A DNA stretch of 64,000 nt, taken from positions 1 through 64,000 of the forward strand of contig CAJVXP010000010.1 of NCBI GenBank assembly GCA_913009685.1, in the 5' to 3' direction. The translations under genes were made by a program, and so were the position numbers. The notes beneath the pieces are model-generated. The model was not told where the DNA came from and did no database searches. It saw only the letters and a list, made by a program, of their open reading frames with translations. The DNA comes from an uncultured Bacteroidota bacterium. GTDB lineage: Bacteria > Bacteroidota > Bacteroidia > Bacteroidales > F082. Of the stretch, positions 16,057 through 24,359 are shown one piece after another (positions within the stretch are counted from its first letter, which is position 1; each line of letters opens with the position of its first letter).

Positions 16057-16929
16057 ATGAAAAACAAAGTAGCTTTAGTATTGTCAAGTGGCGGGTCAAA
16101 AGGGCTTGCCCATATTGGAGCAATCAATGTCCTCGAGAAAAACGGATTTGAAATCACGTCTGTTTCAGGCTCATCTATCGGTTCGGTGATAGGTGGTATA
16201 TATGCCATGGGAGAATTGCCGAGATATACGGAATGGGTAAAAACTTTAAATAAAAAGACAATTTGGGGGCTGATGGATTTTGCTTTCTCTACTCAGGGTT
16301 TGCTAAAAGGAGAAAATGTTTTTAATAAAATGAAAACATTTATTCCCGACAGAGATATTGAAGAGATGAATATCCCTTTTTCTGCCATTGCCACTGATTT
16401 AATCAACGAAAAGGAAGTTGTTTTTGATAAAGGCAGTTTTTATGATGCTGTTCGTGCTTCAGTTGCCATCCCCACGGTATTTACACCTGTAAAATATAAA
16501 GATACCATATTGGTGGATGGAGGCGTGTTAAATCCGTTGCCAATTGATCATGTAAAACGATCAGAAGACGACCTCTTGGTTGTCGTTAATTTATATGGCG
16601 ATAAAATTAAGAAGGATATTAAGGAAAAAGAAAACCCGAAATCAGTAACGCTGATTAACAAATTTATCAAACTTATCTATTCCGGTGACAAGAGAAACAG
16701 TAGCTATTTTAGCTTGCTAAATGAGACAACTTCAACCATGATTCATCGCATTGCTAAATTAAGTATCGAAAAATATCAACCCGATATTGTGGTTAACATT
16801 CCAGCAGATTCTGCCGGTACGTTCGCTTTTTATAAATATGGTGAGCTAATCCAATTAGGTGAAGATGCCACTAACCTGGCCATTAATAATTATTACTTTA
16901 ACCAGAAAAAAAATGATTCAAGAAAATAA
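16057..16929 (+). CDS. Patatin-like phospholipase
   Basis: A 290-residue lipid acyl hydrolase from the ATG at 16057. An in-frame GTG at 16024 would add 11 residues without family similarity. Visible features are the oxyanion loop SSGGSKGLAHIGA (10-22), the nucleophile elbow GSSIG with Ser40, and the catalytic Asp in VDGGVLNPLP. It resembles bacterial RssA/YlbK-type patatins. No signal peptide is evident, so it likely acts on membrane lipids from the cytoplasmic side. Its 3' end overlaps the following GT2 gene by 17 bases, indicating translational coupling. Confidence 0.92.
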   Translation: MKNKVALVLSSGGSKGLAHIGAINVLEKNGFEITSVSGSSIGSVIGGIYAMGELPRYTEWVKTLNKKTIWGLMDFAFSTQGLLKGENVFNKMKTFIPDRDIEEMNIPFSAIATDLINEKEVVFDKGSFYDAVRASVAIPTVFTPVKYKDTILVDGGVLNPLPIDHVKRSEDDLLVVVNLYGDKIKKDIKEKENPKSVTLINKFIKLIYSGDKRNSSYFSLLNETTSTMIHRIAKLSIEKYQPDIVVNIPADSAGTFAFYKYGELIQLGEDATNLAINNYYFNQKKNDSRK

Positions 16930-17629
16930 AATAACAGCCGTAGTTTCGGTTTACAACGAAGAAAAAACCTTGAAAAATGTTGTCAATAACCTGATAAACT
17001 GCAGCCTCGTTGACGAGCTTATTGTGGTAAATGACGGCTCTACCGACAGCACTTCAAAAGTATTAAATCAAATAGCAGCATCGCATCCTTTTCAAAATAT
17101 AGAATTTGAAAAGAACAGAGGAAAATCGTACGCTATGACCACCGGTGTTGAACATGCATCAGGCGACATTATTGTTTTTGTTGATGCCGACCTTATCGGT
17201 TTTAGCTGTGAACATATAAAAGCACTGACACTTCCACTAATTTCCAGCCAAACTAATATGGTAATCGGACGCAGGCCGGCAGAAAATCCCAAAATGGATA
17301 TTACCGGTCCTATGGATGATTGGCTTGGAGGAGAAAGGGCCGTCTACAAAGAGGATATTTTACCCATCCTTGGCAGGATGAGGGAAACCAAATTCGGAGT
17401 TGAAACACTACTCAATCTTTATTTTAAAAGTAAAACCGATACGAATAAACAAACAATTATTGTTAATTTGGAAGGGCTTGTTCATGTAAGAAAATACAAA
17501 AAATACAGCCGCCCGAAAGCAGCAATAAACTATGCTAAAGCTACTTCTCAAATCGTACGAACCGTGTTTGTTAACTACGTTCTCATTTTTACGATTGTTA
17601 GAAATGTCTTTACAAATCTCAAACTTTAG
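16913..17629 (+). CDS. Glycosyltransferase family 2, island copy 1
   Basis: A 238-residue GT-A enzyme beginning at 16913 (MIQENKITAVVSVYNEEKT). Longer frames starting upstream lie inside the patatin gene and do not match. Motifs are VYNEEKT, IVVNDGSTDST, NRGKSYAMTTG, the metal-binding FVDADL, and a GGERAVYKEDILPIL...FGVETLLNLYF acceptor-side segment. There is no membrane anchor. It is clearly paralogous to the enzyme at 18376 along its whole length. The NRGK/DADL/GERA pattern recalls glucosyl-3-phosphoglycerate-synthase-like and lipid-glycosylating GT2s; the true substrate is unknown. It overlaps the lipase gene by 17 bases and is followed closely by a LysE-type exporter. Confidence 0.88.
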   Translation: MIQENKITAVVSVYNEEKTLKNVVNNLINCSLVDELIVVNDGSTDSTSKVLNQIAASHPFQNIEFEKNRGKSYAMTTGVEHASGDIIVFVDADLIGFSCEHIKALTLPLISSQTNMVIGRRPAENPKMDITGPMDDWLGGERAVYKEDILPILGRMRETKFGVETLLNLYFKSKTDTNKQTIIVNLEGLVHVRKYKKYSRPKAAINYAKATSQIVRTVFVNYVLIFTIVRNVFTNLKL

Positions 17630-17638
17630 GATAGCGTT

Positions 17639-18304
17639 ATGATTTTCATTGCCTTTGGTATCGGGTTAATAATTTCTGTTCCATTGGGACCTTTGGGCCA
17701 GATGATGTTGAACAGAGCTGTTGACAGTGGCTTTTGGCATGGATTCTCCATAGCCATTCTGGCGGCTCTGGCCGACTTTATTGTTTGTGATTTTTTTCTA
17801 ATTGGAACAGTATCTGTCGGGGCAATCAGTCCATGGGTAAAAATCGTGCTTCAGTTAGCCGGTCTTGTCTTCTTGTTTTACATGGGAGTAAAGGAAATTA
17901 TTCTTCCCTTTATAAAAAATAAAAGAAATAAAACTCCTGAAAAAAAAGAAAATGAGGTAACAGAAAAGCTCAAATTAGATAAAAAATCTATTTTAAAAAA
18001 CATCGCTGTAGTCGTGAGCTATTATCTTTCTAACCCTACCTATCTTGCTTTTTGGCTAAGCTTTTCCGTTTTGATCAATCAAAAATTTATCGTTCAGCAT
18101 GATTTGTTGCATTACACACTGTTCAGTTTGTTTTTTGCTCTTGGAACATTGACCTGTCAGTATATTGCCATAAAAATTGTACAGGGCGCGACAATTAACA
18201 GCAAGATGCTGGATGTCTTAAAATACATCTCTATCCCATTGTATTCAGGTACACTCTTGTATTTTATTTATCATGTTACTCAAAATATTATTCAAATAAT
18301 ATAG
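17639..18304 (+). CDS. LysE/RhtB-type membrane exporter
   Basis: A 221-residue protein with six predicted helices. The N-terminal signature is FGIGLIISVPLGPLGQMMLNRAVDSGFWHGFSIAILAALADF, where the Pro-Gly-Pro pattern and following helix are characteristic of the LysE superfamily. A cytoplasmic Lys/Glu-rich loop (about 98-120) separates the halves. Classical members export amino acids, and some distant ones act on other small molecules. Its place between two paralogous GT2 genes (9 and 71 bases from its neighbours) argues for a role in the same island pathway rather than general amino-acid export. Confidence 0.82.
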   Translation: MIFIAFGIGLIISVPLGPLGQMMLNRAVDSGFWHGFSIAILAALADFIVCDFFLIGTVSVGAISPWVKIVLQLAGLVFLFYMGVKEIILPFIKNKRNKTPEKKENEVTEKLKLDKKSILKNIAVVVSYYLSNPTYLAFWLSFSVLINQKFIVQHDLLHYTLFSLFFALGTLTCQYIAIKIVQGATINSKMLDVLKYISIPLYSGTLLYFIYHVTQNIIQII

Positions 18305-18375
18305 CCATCGAATAAAAAATAATTGCTTTTAAATAACAAAGAAGGAGAAAACATTAATAACCAAAAGCACTGACC

Positions 18376-19059
18376 ATGAAAACAATATCAGCAATAATTT
18401 GTGTTTATAACGAAGAAAAAACAATTAAAGATGTCGTTTCAATTGTATGCGATTACTTTTTTGATGAAATGATTGTAGTGAACGATGGTTCAACCGACAA
18501 AACCGGTGATATCTTGAATGAACTTGGTAAGTTTTATGATTTCAAATACATTAAATTAAAAGAAAACAGAGGAAAAGGCTTTGCCATGGCTACCGGTGTT
18601 GAAAATGCAAGCGGTGAAATTATTGTGTTTGTTGATGCCGATTTGTCTAACTTAAAAGAAGACCATTTATTTGAATTGGTAATGCCATTGTTGCACAAAA
18701 AGGCTGATATGATACTTGGCCAGGCAACGGAAACATTAATTGACTACAGTATAAATCCTTTTAAATCGTTTACCGGTGAAAGGGCTGTATTAAAAAAAGA
18801 CATATTGCCCATTGTTGATAAAATGAAAAGTTCAAGGTTTGGTGTTGAAACACTCATAAATCTTTATTATCAATCAGAAGGCAAAAAAGTGAAGTATGTA
18901 ATGCTTAAAGATTTAAAACACCCAACAAAATTTGATAAGGTTTCCAAACGACGAGCAATAAAAGAATTTGCAAAAGAAGGGCATCAAATTGCATTAACTG
19001 CATTTAAGAATTTCAATTTAATAACAAGTTCAATAAAAAATAAATTAAAAATTAATTAA
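18376..19059 (+). CDS. Glycosyltransferase family 2, island copy 2
   Basis: A 227-residue soluble GT-A protein. Motifs are ICVYNEEKT, IVVNDGSTDKT, ENRGKGFAMATG, FVDADLSN, and TGERAVLKKDILPIV...FGVETLINLYY. It aligns end to end with the enzyme at 16913, so the pair arose by duplication, but they differ enough to have distinct acceptors or donors. A Lys-rich C-terminus (KHPTKFDKVSKRRA, ending IKNKLKIN) suggests a peripheral contact with acidic membrane. It is followed two bases later by the outer-membrane barrel gene. Confidence 0.88.
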   Translation: MKTISAIICVYNEEKTIKDVVSIVCDYFFDEMIVVNDGSTDKTGDILNELGKFYDFKYIKLKENRGKGFAMATGVENASGEIIVFVDADLSNLKEDHLFELVMPLLHKKADMILGQATETLIDYSINPFKSFTGERAVLKKDILPIVDKMKSSRFGVETLINLYYQSEGKKVKYVMLKDLKHPTKFDKVSKRRAIKEFAKEGHQIALTAFKNFNLITSSIKNKLKIN

Positions 19060-19061
19060 AA

Positions 19062-20441
19062 ATGAAACGAAACAATTTAATTATCCTGTTATTTATCATC
19101 TTGTTACTCGGAACACAAACGACTAAAGCCCAAACGGGAAACAAACTAAAATTATCCGGCTATTTACAAACCGACCAACGTATTTTAACGCAATCGCCAC
19201 ATGATTGGGCGTGGAATGAAAATCGGCTGAGTTTTCAACTGGATAAAAAAATTTCCGGAAGGGCAAAATTCCACAGCGAAATATGGCTGCGTAATATAGG
19301 TATTCCTCACATCACTTCAAGTACCGATTTGTATAATAAAGGTATCGTGGATCCCTGGAACCTGGAAATCAGAGAGGCTTACGTGCAGATTTACGGTTTG
19401 TTTACCAAAAATCTGGACGTAACCATCGGCCGGCAGCGCATCGCCTGGGGCACGGCAGATAAGTTTAACCCAACGGATAACCTGAATCCCTATGATTTTG
19501 AAGACATCCTCGACTTTGGCCGGCATCGGGGTTCCGATGCCATCACGTTAAATTACTATCTTAGCACAAACTATTCAATACAAGGTGTTTTTATCCCTTT
19601 TTACCAGCCTGACAATCTGCCTGTAGGTATGTTCGCCAACATATTCAGCATGAACATGACGCTACCCCGGGGACTTCAATTAAAATCGTTTACCGATGAA
19701 ATCAATATGCCACTTTATAATCTTGGCAAAAGTTCTACAGTCGGATTAAAATTCAAAGGATTTGCTGCTGGCATCGACTTTTCGCTGAGCTACGTTTGGG
19801 GTCGTTATGGTCTCCCTTTTGATACTTTTAATTCTCTTTTGCCGGTGGATACAGTTGGGGGAGTTTCCGTGAACTCACGACTTTCTTTTCCAAGAACGCA
19901 TATCTTTGGAGCAGATTTTGCCACGAGCGTTGGCGGTGTTGGCTTATGGGGTGAAGCCGCTGTATTTATTCCTGAACATCAAGTGGTGAGGAGCACGGAT
20001 GTTACTGCACTCCATCCTGCTTCACCCGTACCGGTTTTGATAGACAGCGTAGTGCTTCATAAAAAGCCGTATGTAAAATTTGTTTTAGGCGCAGATTACT
20101 CTTTCTCAAACGATTCCTATCTTAATTTCCAATATCTGCATGGCTTTGTGAATGAACGCGGCAGCAAAAACCTGAATGATTATTTTATTTTAAGATATGA
20201 GATGAAATTTTTCGAGGATAAATTGAAAATTGCGCCACTCAGCGGGGGAGCTGTGGTTACTAACTGGAAAAATGTAAAAAATAATTATGCCATTTTTTAT
20301 GTACCTCAAATAACCTATATGGCTACTGATAATGTTGAATTGGATCTTTCTGCCGGTATTTTTTGGGGGAAAGGAGATAATCTTTTTGCTAAGCTCGCCG
20401 ATTATAATATGCTCATGTTCAAAATGAAATACAGCTTTTAA
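19062..20441 (+). CDS. Outer-membrane beta-barrel protein (DUF1302/porin-like)
   Basis: A 459-residue exported protein. The signal peptide covers about residues 1-23 (hydrophobic, ending TTKAQ). The mature part is built of alternating amphipathic strands, contains VTIGRQRIAWGTADKFNPTDNLNPYDF, and ends in the aromatic C-terminal strand MLMFKMKYSF that is typical of outer-membrane barrels. The GRQ...WG...NP-D block resembles DUF1302-type proteins, which in Proteobacteria accompany LolA-like DUF1329 proteins and MMPL transporters. It is the last gene of the island, and the right copy of the 83-bp repeat starts 9 bases after its stop. Confidence 0.82.
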   Translation: MKRNNLIILLFIILLLGTQTTKAQTGNKLKLSGYLQTDQRILTQSPHDWAWNENRLSFQLDKKISGRAKFHSEIWLRNIGIPHITSSTDLYNKGIVDPWNLEIREAYVQIYGLFTKNLDVTIGRQRIAWGTADKFNPTDNLNPYDFEDILDFGRHRGSDAITLNYYLSTNYSIQGVFIPFYQPDNLPVGMFANIFSMNMTLPRGLQLKSFTDEINMPLYNLGKSSTVGLKFKGFAAGIDFSLSYVWGRYGLPFDTFNSLLPVDTVGGVSVNSRLSFPRTHIFGADFATSVGGVGLWGEAAVFIPEHQVVRSTDVTALHPASPVPVLIDSVVLHKKPYVKFVLGADYSFSNDSYLNFQYLHGFVNERGSKNLNDYFILRYEMKFFEDKLKIAPLSGGAVVTNWKNVKNNYAIFYVPQITYMATDNVELDLSAGIFWGKGDNLFAKLADYNMLMFKMKYSF

Positions 20442-20449
20442 TTGCCGTT

Positions 20450-20532
20450 TTTTTTTGTTAATTTGCGCCAAAATTAGGAACCATGAAAGAGACCATAAGA
20501 AATCTGAGAGACCACGGCTTTGAAGTTATTCC
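20450..20532 (+). repeat. Right copy of the 83-bp direct repeat
   Basis: Matches 11124-11206 with one mismatch. It contains the poly-T tract, a TAATTTG box (20459-20465) that may be the -7 element, and the first codons of the intact LUD gene. The downstream gene would therefore keep its promoter after the insertion. Confidence 0.93.
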
Positions 20533-21082
20533 TGTTAGAAATGCTACAGAAGCCCTGGAAACTGCCAAAAAGTTCTTTACCGGAGCCAGGTCGGTCGGAC
20601 TGGGGGGATCGGTTACGGTGCAGGAGACAGGATTACTCTCCTGGCTGCGCGAACAGACCGGTTTTCAGCTTTTTGACCAATATGAAGAGAACATCTCCAT
20701 GGAAGAAAATGTGGAACGCCGCCGGAAAGGATTGCTGGCCGACATTTATGTCACAAGTTCCAATGCCGTTACCCGCTCAGGTTATCTTGTGAATGTGGAT
20801 GGTGCGGGAAATCGCGTTGCAGCACAAGCGTACGGCCCCAAAAAGGTGTTGCTCATCGTCGGAAAAAACAAAATTGTTCCCGATGTGGAGGCCGGATTCA
20901 GGCGCATCGAAGAGGTGGTAGCCCCCAAAAATGTGGAACGCGTCAACAAAAAAGCTTTCTCCCTGAAAAAAGAACAGAAATATACAGTTCAAAACATCCA
21001 AAGCGTCTTCGTAGTCATCAAAAAAACGGACAACAAAAACCGGATAAGTCTGATTTTGGTGGATGAGGAGTTAGGGTTTTAA
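20483..21082 (+). CDS. LUD domain protein (LutC/YkgG-like)
   Basis: A 199-residue LUD (formerly DUF162) domain protein. Landmarks are KKFFTGARSVGLGGSVTVQETGLLSWLRE, DIYVTSSNAVTRSGYLVNVDGAGNRVAAQAYGPKKVLLIVGKNKIV and RIEEVVAPKNVERVNKKA. LutC-type proteins take part with LutA and LutB in L-lactate oxidation, but stand-alone copies like this one have no settled function. No lutA or lutB is adjacent; a lactate-dehydrogenase-like gene lies at 60964 but is far away. Its base composition is G+C-richer than the island to its left. It is the intact partner of the stump at 11157. Confidence 0.9.
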   Translation: MKETIRNLRDHGFEVIPVRNATEALETAKKFFTGARSVGLGGSVTVQETGLLSWLREQTGFQLFDQYEENISMEENVERRRKGLLADIYVTSSNAVTRSGYLVNVDGAGNRVAAQAYGPKKVLLIVGKNKIVPDVEAGFRRIEEVVAPKNVERVNKKAFSLKKEQKYTVQNIQSVFVVIKKTDNKNRISLILVDEELGF

Positions 21083-21390
21083 AAGTTAGCTAAAAGTTGG
21101 AGTGCCTAAGAATACCCCATGCCGGCACATGCAAAACGGGAGTTAAATATTTCCAAAAATTCATTGAAGTTATTTTTAGCGAAAGCAATGATCCGGAACG
21201 TCATGCCGACATCTCTTAGACAGACTACCGGAATAATCGACCTATATGAAGAAAATCAGACTGAAACCCGGATGGTCGACACACATTTTCACACAAATGG
21301 AGCAAGCATCCGTTTGTGCTACAGCTCCACTACTTATGTTCTCCCGCATTTCCTATCTTTGTCCGCAGATCTTTACCAAAACCCAAAATC
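21083..21390. other. Gene-free interval before the M3 peptidase
   Basis: This 308-base stretch has no convincing gene. Open frames in it lack family features and run into the peptidase leader. It holds a perfect -7 element, TATCTTTG (21354-21361), about 30 bases before the peptidase ATG. No terminator was found after the LUD gene. Confidence 0.6.
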
Positions 21391-23508
21391 ATGAAAAAAA
21401 CTTTTTACTTATTGATGCTGGCAGCTATTTTTCTGAGCGCCTGCCGTCAACCCGTTAAGAACAAAACGACCATGAGAAAAAATCCTTTGCTCGGAACTTT
21501 TAACACTCCTTTCGGCGTTCCGCCCTTCAGCAAAATCAAAAATTCCGACTATCAGGAAGCCTTTAAAAAAGGAATTGAACAGCAAAACGCAGAAATCGAA
21601 AAAATTGCCAACAATCCGAAAGCCCCTACTTTCGCCAACACGGTGGAAGCCCTCGAAGAAAGCGGGAAACTGCTGGATCGTACCAACACCATTTTCGAAA
21701 ACATCCTGTCAGCTAACACCAACGACACCTTACAGAAAATCGCCAAAGATGAAGCGCCCGTACTTTCAGCTCATTCGGATAATATCCTTATGAACCGGAA
21801 ACTTTTCGGCCGCATCGATAAAGTATATCAGCAAAAAGACAAACTAACGCTAACCACCGAACAAAACACCCTACTCGAAAAAACCTACAAACGGTTTGTC
21901 CGTGGCGGCGCCAAACTCTCCGCATCCGACAAAGAAAAACTGAAAACAATCAATGGCAAACTGAGTGTCTTCTCCCTTCAATTCGGCGATAATGTACTGG
22001 CCGATAACAACGCATTTCAACTTTACCTTACCGACAAAAAAGACCTTGCCGGTCTGCCACAGCCGGTCATTGATGCTGCTGCCGAAACTGCTAAAGCACA
22101 AGGCAAAAACAGAGGCTGGATGTTCACCCTCAACAAGCCCAGCCTGATACCATTTCTGCAATACTCTGCCCGACGCAGCCTGCGCGAGAAAATGTTTAAA
22201 GGTTACATCATGCGTGGTGATAACAACAACAAAAACGACAACAAAGCCATCCTCAAACAAATGGTTAACCTGCGGCTTGAAAAGGCCAAACTGCTCGGCT
22301 ATCCCACTTACGCCGACTATGTGCTGGAGCTGAACATGGCCAAAAATCCGCAAAATGTCTTTAAACTTCTCGGTCAGATTACGCCCGCCGCCATGAACAT
22401 GGCCAAAAAAGAGGCCGCCAACCTGCAAAAGCTGGCTGATGCCGAAGGAAACCATTTCAAAATCCAACCCTGGGACTGGTGGTATTACACCGAAAAACTG
22501 AGAAAACAAAAATACAACCTCGACGATGCCGAACTCCGCCCCTATTTTGCCCTCGAAAACGTACGGAAAGGTCTCTTCAACGTGCTCAACAAACTCTACG
22601 GCATCACTTTTAAGCTGAACAAGGATATTCCTGTCTATCAAAAAGATGTGCGGGCATACGAAGTGCACGAAGCCAACGGCAAACTAATCGGCATTTTGTA
22701 CATGGACTTTTATCCCCGGCCCACCAAACAGGGCGGCGCCTGGATGACAGCCTACCGCAAACAACATTACGAAAACGGCAAAAATATCCTTCCCATCATC
22801 TCGGTGAATTATAACTTCACCAAACCCACCGGCACCACGCCGGCATTGCTGAGCATGGATGAGGTGGAGACTATGTTTCACGAGTGTGGTCACGCCATGC
22901 ACGGACTTTTCAGCCAGTGCCGGTACGAAAGTCTGTCGGGCACCTCCGTCCCACGCGATTTTGTGGAGATGCCGTCACAGATTATGGAAAACTGGGCCAC
23001 TGAGCCGGCCGTGTTGAAAAGCTACGCCAAAAACTACAAAACAGGAAAGCCCATTCCCGATGCCCTCATCAAAAAGATGGAAGCCGGCAGTAGGTTCAAC
23101 CTCGGCTTCACGCTCACCGAATACCTCGCCGCCTCTTATCTCGACATGGACTGGCACACCATCACAAAACCATTCACCGGAAAAGTCAACACCTTCGAAA
23201 AGGAAGCCATGAGCCGCATCCATCTCATTCCCGAAATCGTGCCACGCTACCGCAGCACCTATTTCAACCACATTTTCTCCGGTGGTTACGCCTCGGGCTA
23301 CTACAGCTACGTCTGGGCCGAAGTCATCGACGCCGACGCCTTCCAGGCCTTCAAAGAAAACGGCCTGTTCGACAAAACCACCGCCACCCGTTTCCGCAAA
23401 GACATCCTGTCCAAAGGGGGCACCGAAGACCCCATGAAACTCTTCAAAGCCTTCCGTGGCCGTGCCCCCAAACCCGATGCCTATATGAAAAAGAAAGGAC
23501 TGAAATAA
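21391..23508 (+). CDS. M3 family metallopeptidase (Dcp-like), lipoprotein
   Basis: A 705-residue protein. The ATG at 21391 gives a lipoprotein signal MKKTFYLLMLAAIFLSAC with the lipidated Cys18; an in-frame start 25 codons upstream would spoil it. The catalytic zinc motif HECGH is at residues 497-501 (context ETMFHECGHAMHGLF), with the third ligand Glu in the downstream conserved helix. Sequence and length match peptidyl-dipeptidase Dcp of the thimet oligopeptidase family, which removes C-terminal dipeptides from oligopeptides. The lipobox places it in the envelope, facing the periplasm or surface. It has its own -7 box at 21354-21361. Confidence 0.94.
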   Translation: MKKTFYLLMLAAIFLSACRQPVKNKTTMRKNPLLGTFNTPFGVPPFSKIKNSDYQEAFKKGIEQQNAEIEKIANNPKAPTFANTVEALEESGKLLDRTNTIFENILSANTNDTLQKIAKDEAPVLSAHSDNILMNRKLFGRIDKVYQQKDKLTLTTEQNTLLEKTYKRFVRGGAKLSASDKEKLKTINGKLSVFSLQFGDNVLADNNAFQLYLTDKKDLAGLPQPVIDAAAETAKAQGKNRGWMFTLNKPSLIPFLQYSARRSLREKMFKGYIMRGDNNNKNDNKAILKQMVNLRLEKAKLLGYPTYADYVLELNMAKNPQNVFKLLGQITPAAMNMAKKEAANLQKLADAEGNHFKIQPWDWWYYTEKLRKQKYNLDDAELRPYFALENVRKGLFNVLNKLYGITFKLNKDIPVYQKDVRAYEVHEANGKLIGILYMDFYPRPTKQGGAWMTAYRKQHYENGKNILPIISVNYNFTKPTGTTPALLSMDEVETMFHECGHAMHGLFSQCRYESLSGTSVPRDFVEMPSQIMENWATEPAVLKSYAKNYKTGKPIPDALIKKMEAGSRFNLGFTLTEYLAASYLDMDWHTITKPFTGKVNTFEKEAMSRIHLIPEIVPRYRSTYFNHIFSGGYASGYYSYVWAEVIDADAFQAFKENGLFDKTTATRFRKDILSKGGTEDPMKLFKAFRGRAPKPDAYMKKKGLK

Positions 23509-23860
23509 TCACGAACTATTTTAAAGTAAAGCCTTTGCAACTGTCGTATCAACTAACCGTCATTCCGAGGCCGGGTGACGAATAGGAATCTGTTGTGTCA
23601 ACGTCCGGCTTTGTTTGGCAACCGTTGCTCTTTCGGATTTGCAATCCGAAAGTATTAGGTATAAGGATTTTAAATCCTTTAACTCGAAAGGTCGGGATTG
23701 CAAATCCCAACCAGCAGAAAACTTATTGGAATGGCGGTTGTATTACAATTCCTCTCTTCAGCCTCGCAAAGACGGGGCTTTTATACTCACTCCGCCTCTG
23801 GCGCAAGTCTTGTGCGTAAACTTTATAAGCGGTTGACTTGTTCCCTGGCCAATACATCTC
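23509..23860. repeat. REP-like palindrome cluster downstream of the M3 gene
   Basis: Three palindromes occur in order. The first, 23630-23652, has arms CTTTCGGATT/AATCCGAAAG around TGC. The second, 23663-23679, is AAGGATTT-T-AAATCCTT. The third, 23690-23712, has arms GGTCGGGATT/AATCCCAACC. The same ordered set, with TGT or ACA cores, recurs at 27374-27456 and in degenerate form at 25745-25885. A GCAAAGACGGGGC motif (23763-23775) is related to GTCCCGTCTTTGC at 25667. These are intergenic dispersed repeats; no gene is present up to the BlaI operator region. Confidence 0.7.
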
Positions 23861-23876
23861 CCCTCACAAAAAAATC

Positions 23877-23892
23877 AACTAAATTTTTAGTT
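23877..23892. promoter_or_regulatory. BlaI-type operator 1
   Basis: AACTAAA-TT-TTTAGTT is an inverted repeat with 7-base arms, 80 bases before the blaI-like ATG. It shares the ACTAAA/TTTAGT core with operator 2, and the same general form is bound by BlaI/MecI dimers. Confidence 0.7.
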
Positions 23893-23935
23893 ATTTATTT
23901 GGATGTTTGCAAAATGTTTATTTCCTTTGCAATAA

Positions 23936-23955
23936 ATAACTAAAGTTTTAGTTAT
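23936..23955. promoter_or_regulatory. BlaI-type operator 2
   Basis: ATAACTAAAGTTTTAGTTAT is an inverted repeat with 9-base arms, ending 16 bases before the ATG at 23972. Together with operator 1 it gives two sites about 61 bases centre to centre, spanning the expected promoter. This is the classical autoregulated arrangement of blaI-blaR operons. Confidence 0.8.
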
Positions 23956-23971
23956 AATAAAAACAAAAAAG

Positions 23972-24349
23972 ATGAAAACACTCACCAAAGCCGAAGAGCA
24001 AATCATGCAAAAACTCTGGGACATGAAAAAAGCCCATGTCAAAGACATCATTGCAGAACTGCCCCGCCCCAAGCCGGCATACAACACCGTTTCGACCATC
24101 ATCAGGATACTGGAAAAAAAAGGGTTTGTGAGCCATCATGCGCATGGCAAAACCCATGAATATTTTCCGCTGGTTTCGAAAAAAACATACAGAAAGACTT
24201 TTTTCAGCAACTTTTTTCAGAACTATTTCAGCAATTCTTACCTCGCTTTTACCTCTTTTTTTGCAAAGAATCAGGACCTGAGTCTCGAAGAACTGGAAGA
24301 GATGCAAAAAATTATTGAAGAAGAAATCAAAAAGAAAAACAACCTTTAA
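23972..24349 (+). CDS. BlaI/MecI/CopY family transcriptional regulator
   Basis: A 125-residue winged-helix repressor. The N-terminal domain carries LTKAEEQIMQKLWDM, VKDIIAELP and YNTVSTIIRILEKKGFVSHH, the BlaI signature. The C-terminal dimerisation helix contains the acidic run LSLEELEEMQKIIEEEIKKK. It should bind the two palindromes upstream and repress itself and the M56 gene 10 bases downstream, until the M56 sensor triggers its inactivation. No beta-lactamase or efflux gene follows, so the regulon beyond this pair is unknown. Confidence 0.93.
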   Translation: MKTLTKAEEQIMQKLWDMKKAHVKDIIAELPRPKPAYNTVSTIIRILEKKGFVSHHAHGKTHEYFPLVSKKTYRKTFFSNFFQNYFSNSYLAFTSFFAKNQDLSLEELEEMQKIIEEEIKKKNNL

Positions 24350-24359
24350 TCGAAAAATC

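Noticed and set aside
21871-22668. 265-codon minus-strand frame opposite the M3 peptidase
   Set aside because: Shadow of the peptidase gene, with hydrophobic, low-information sequence and no promoter.
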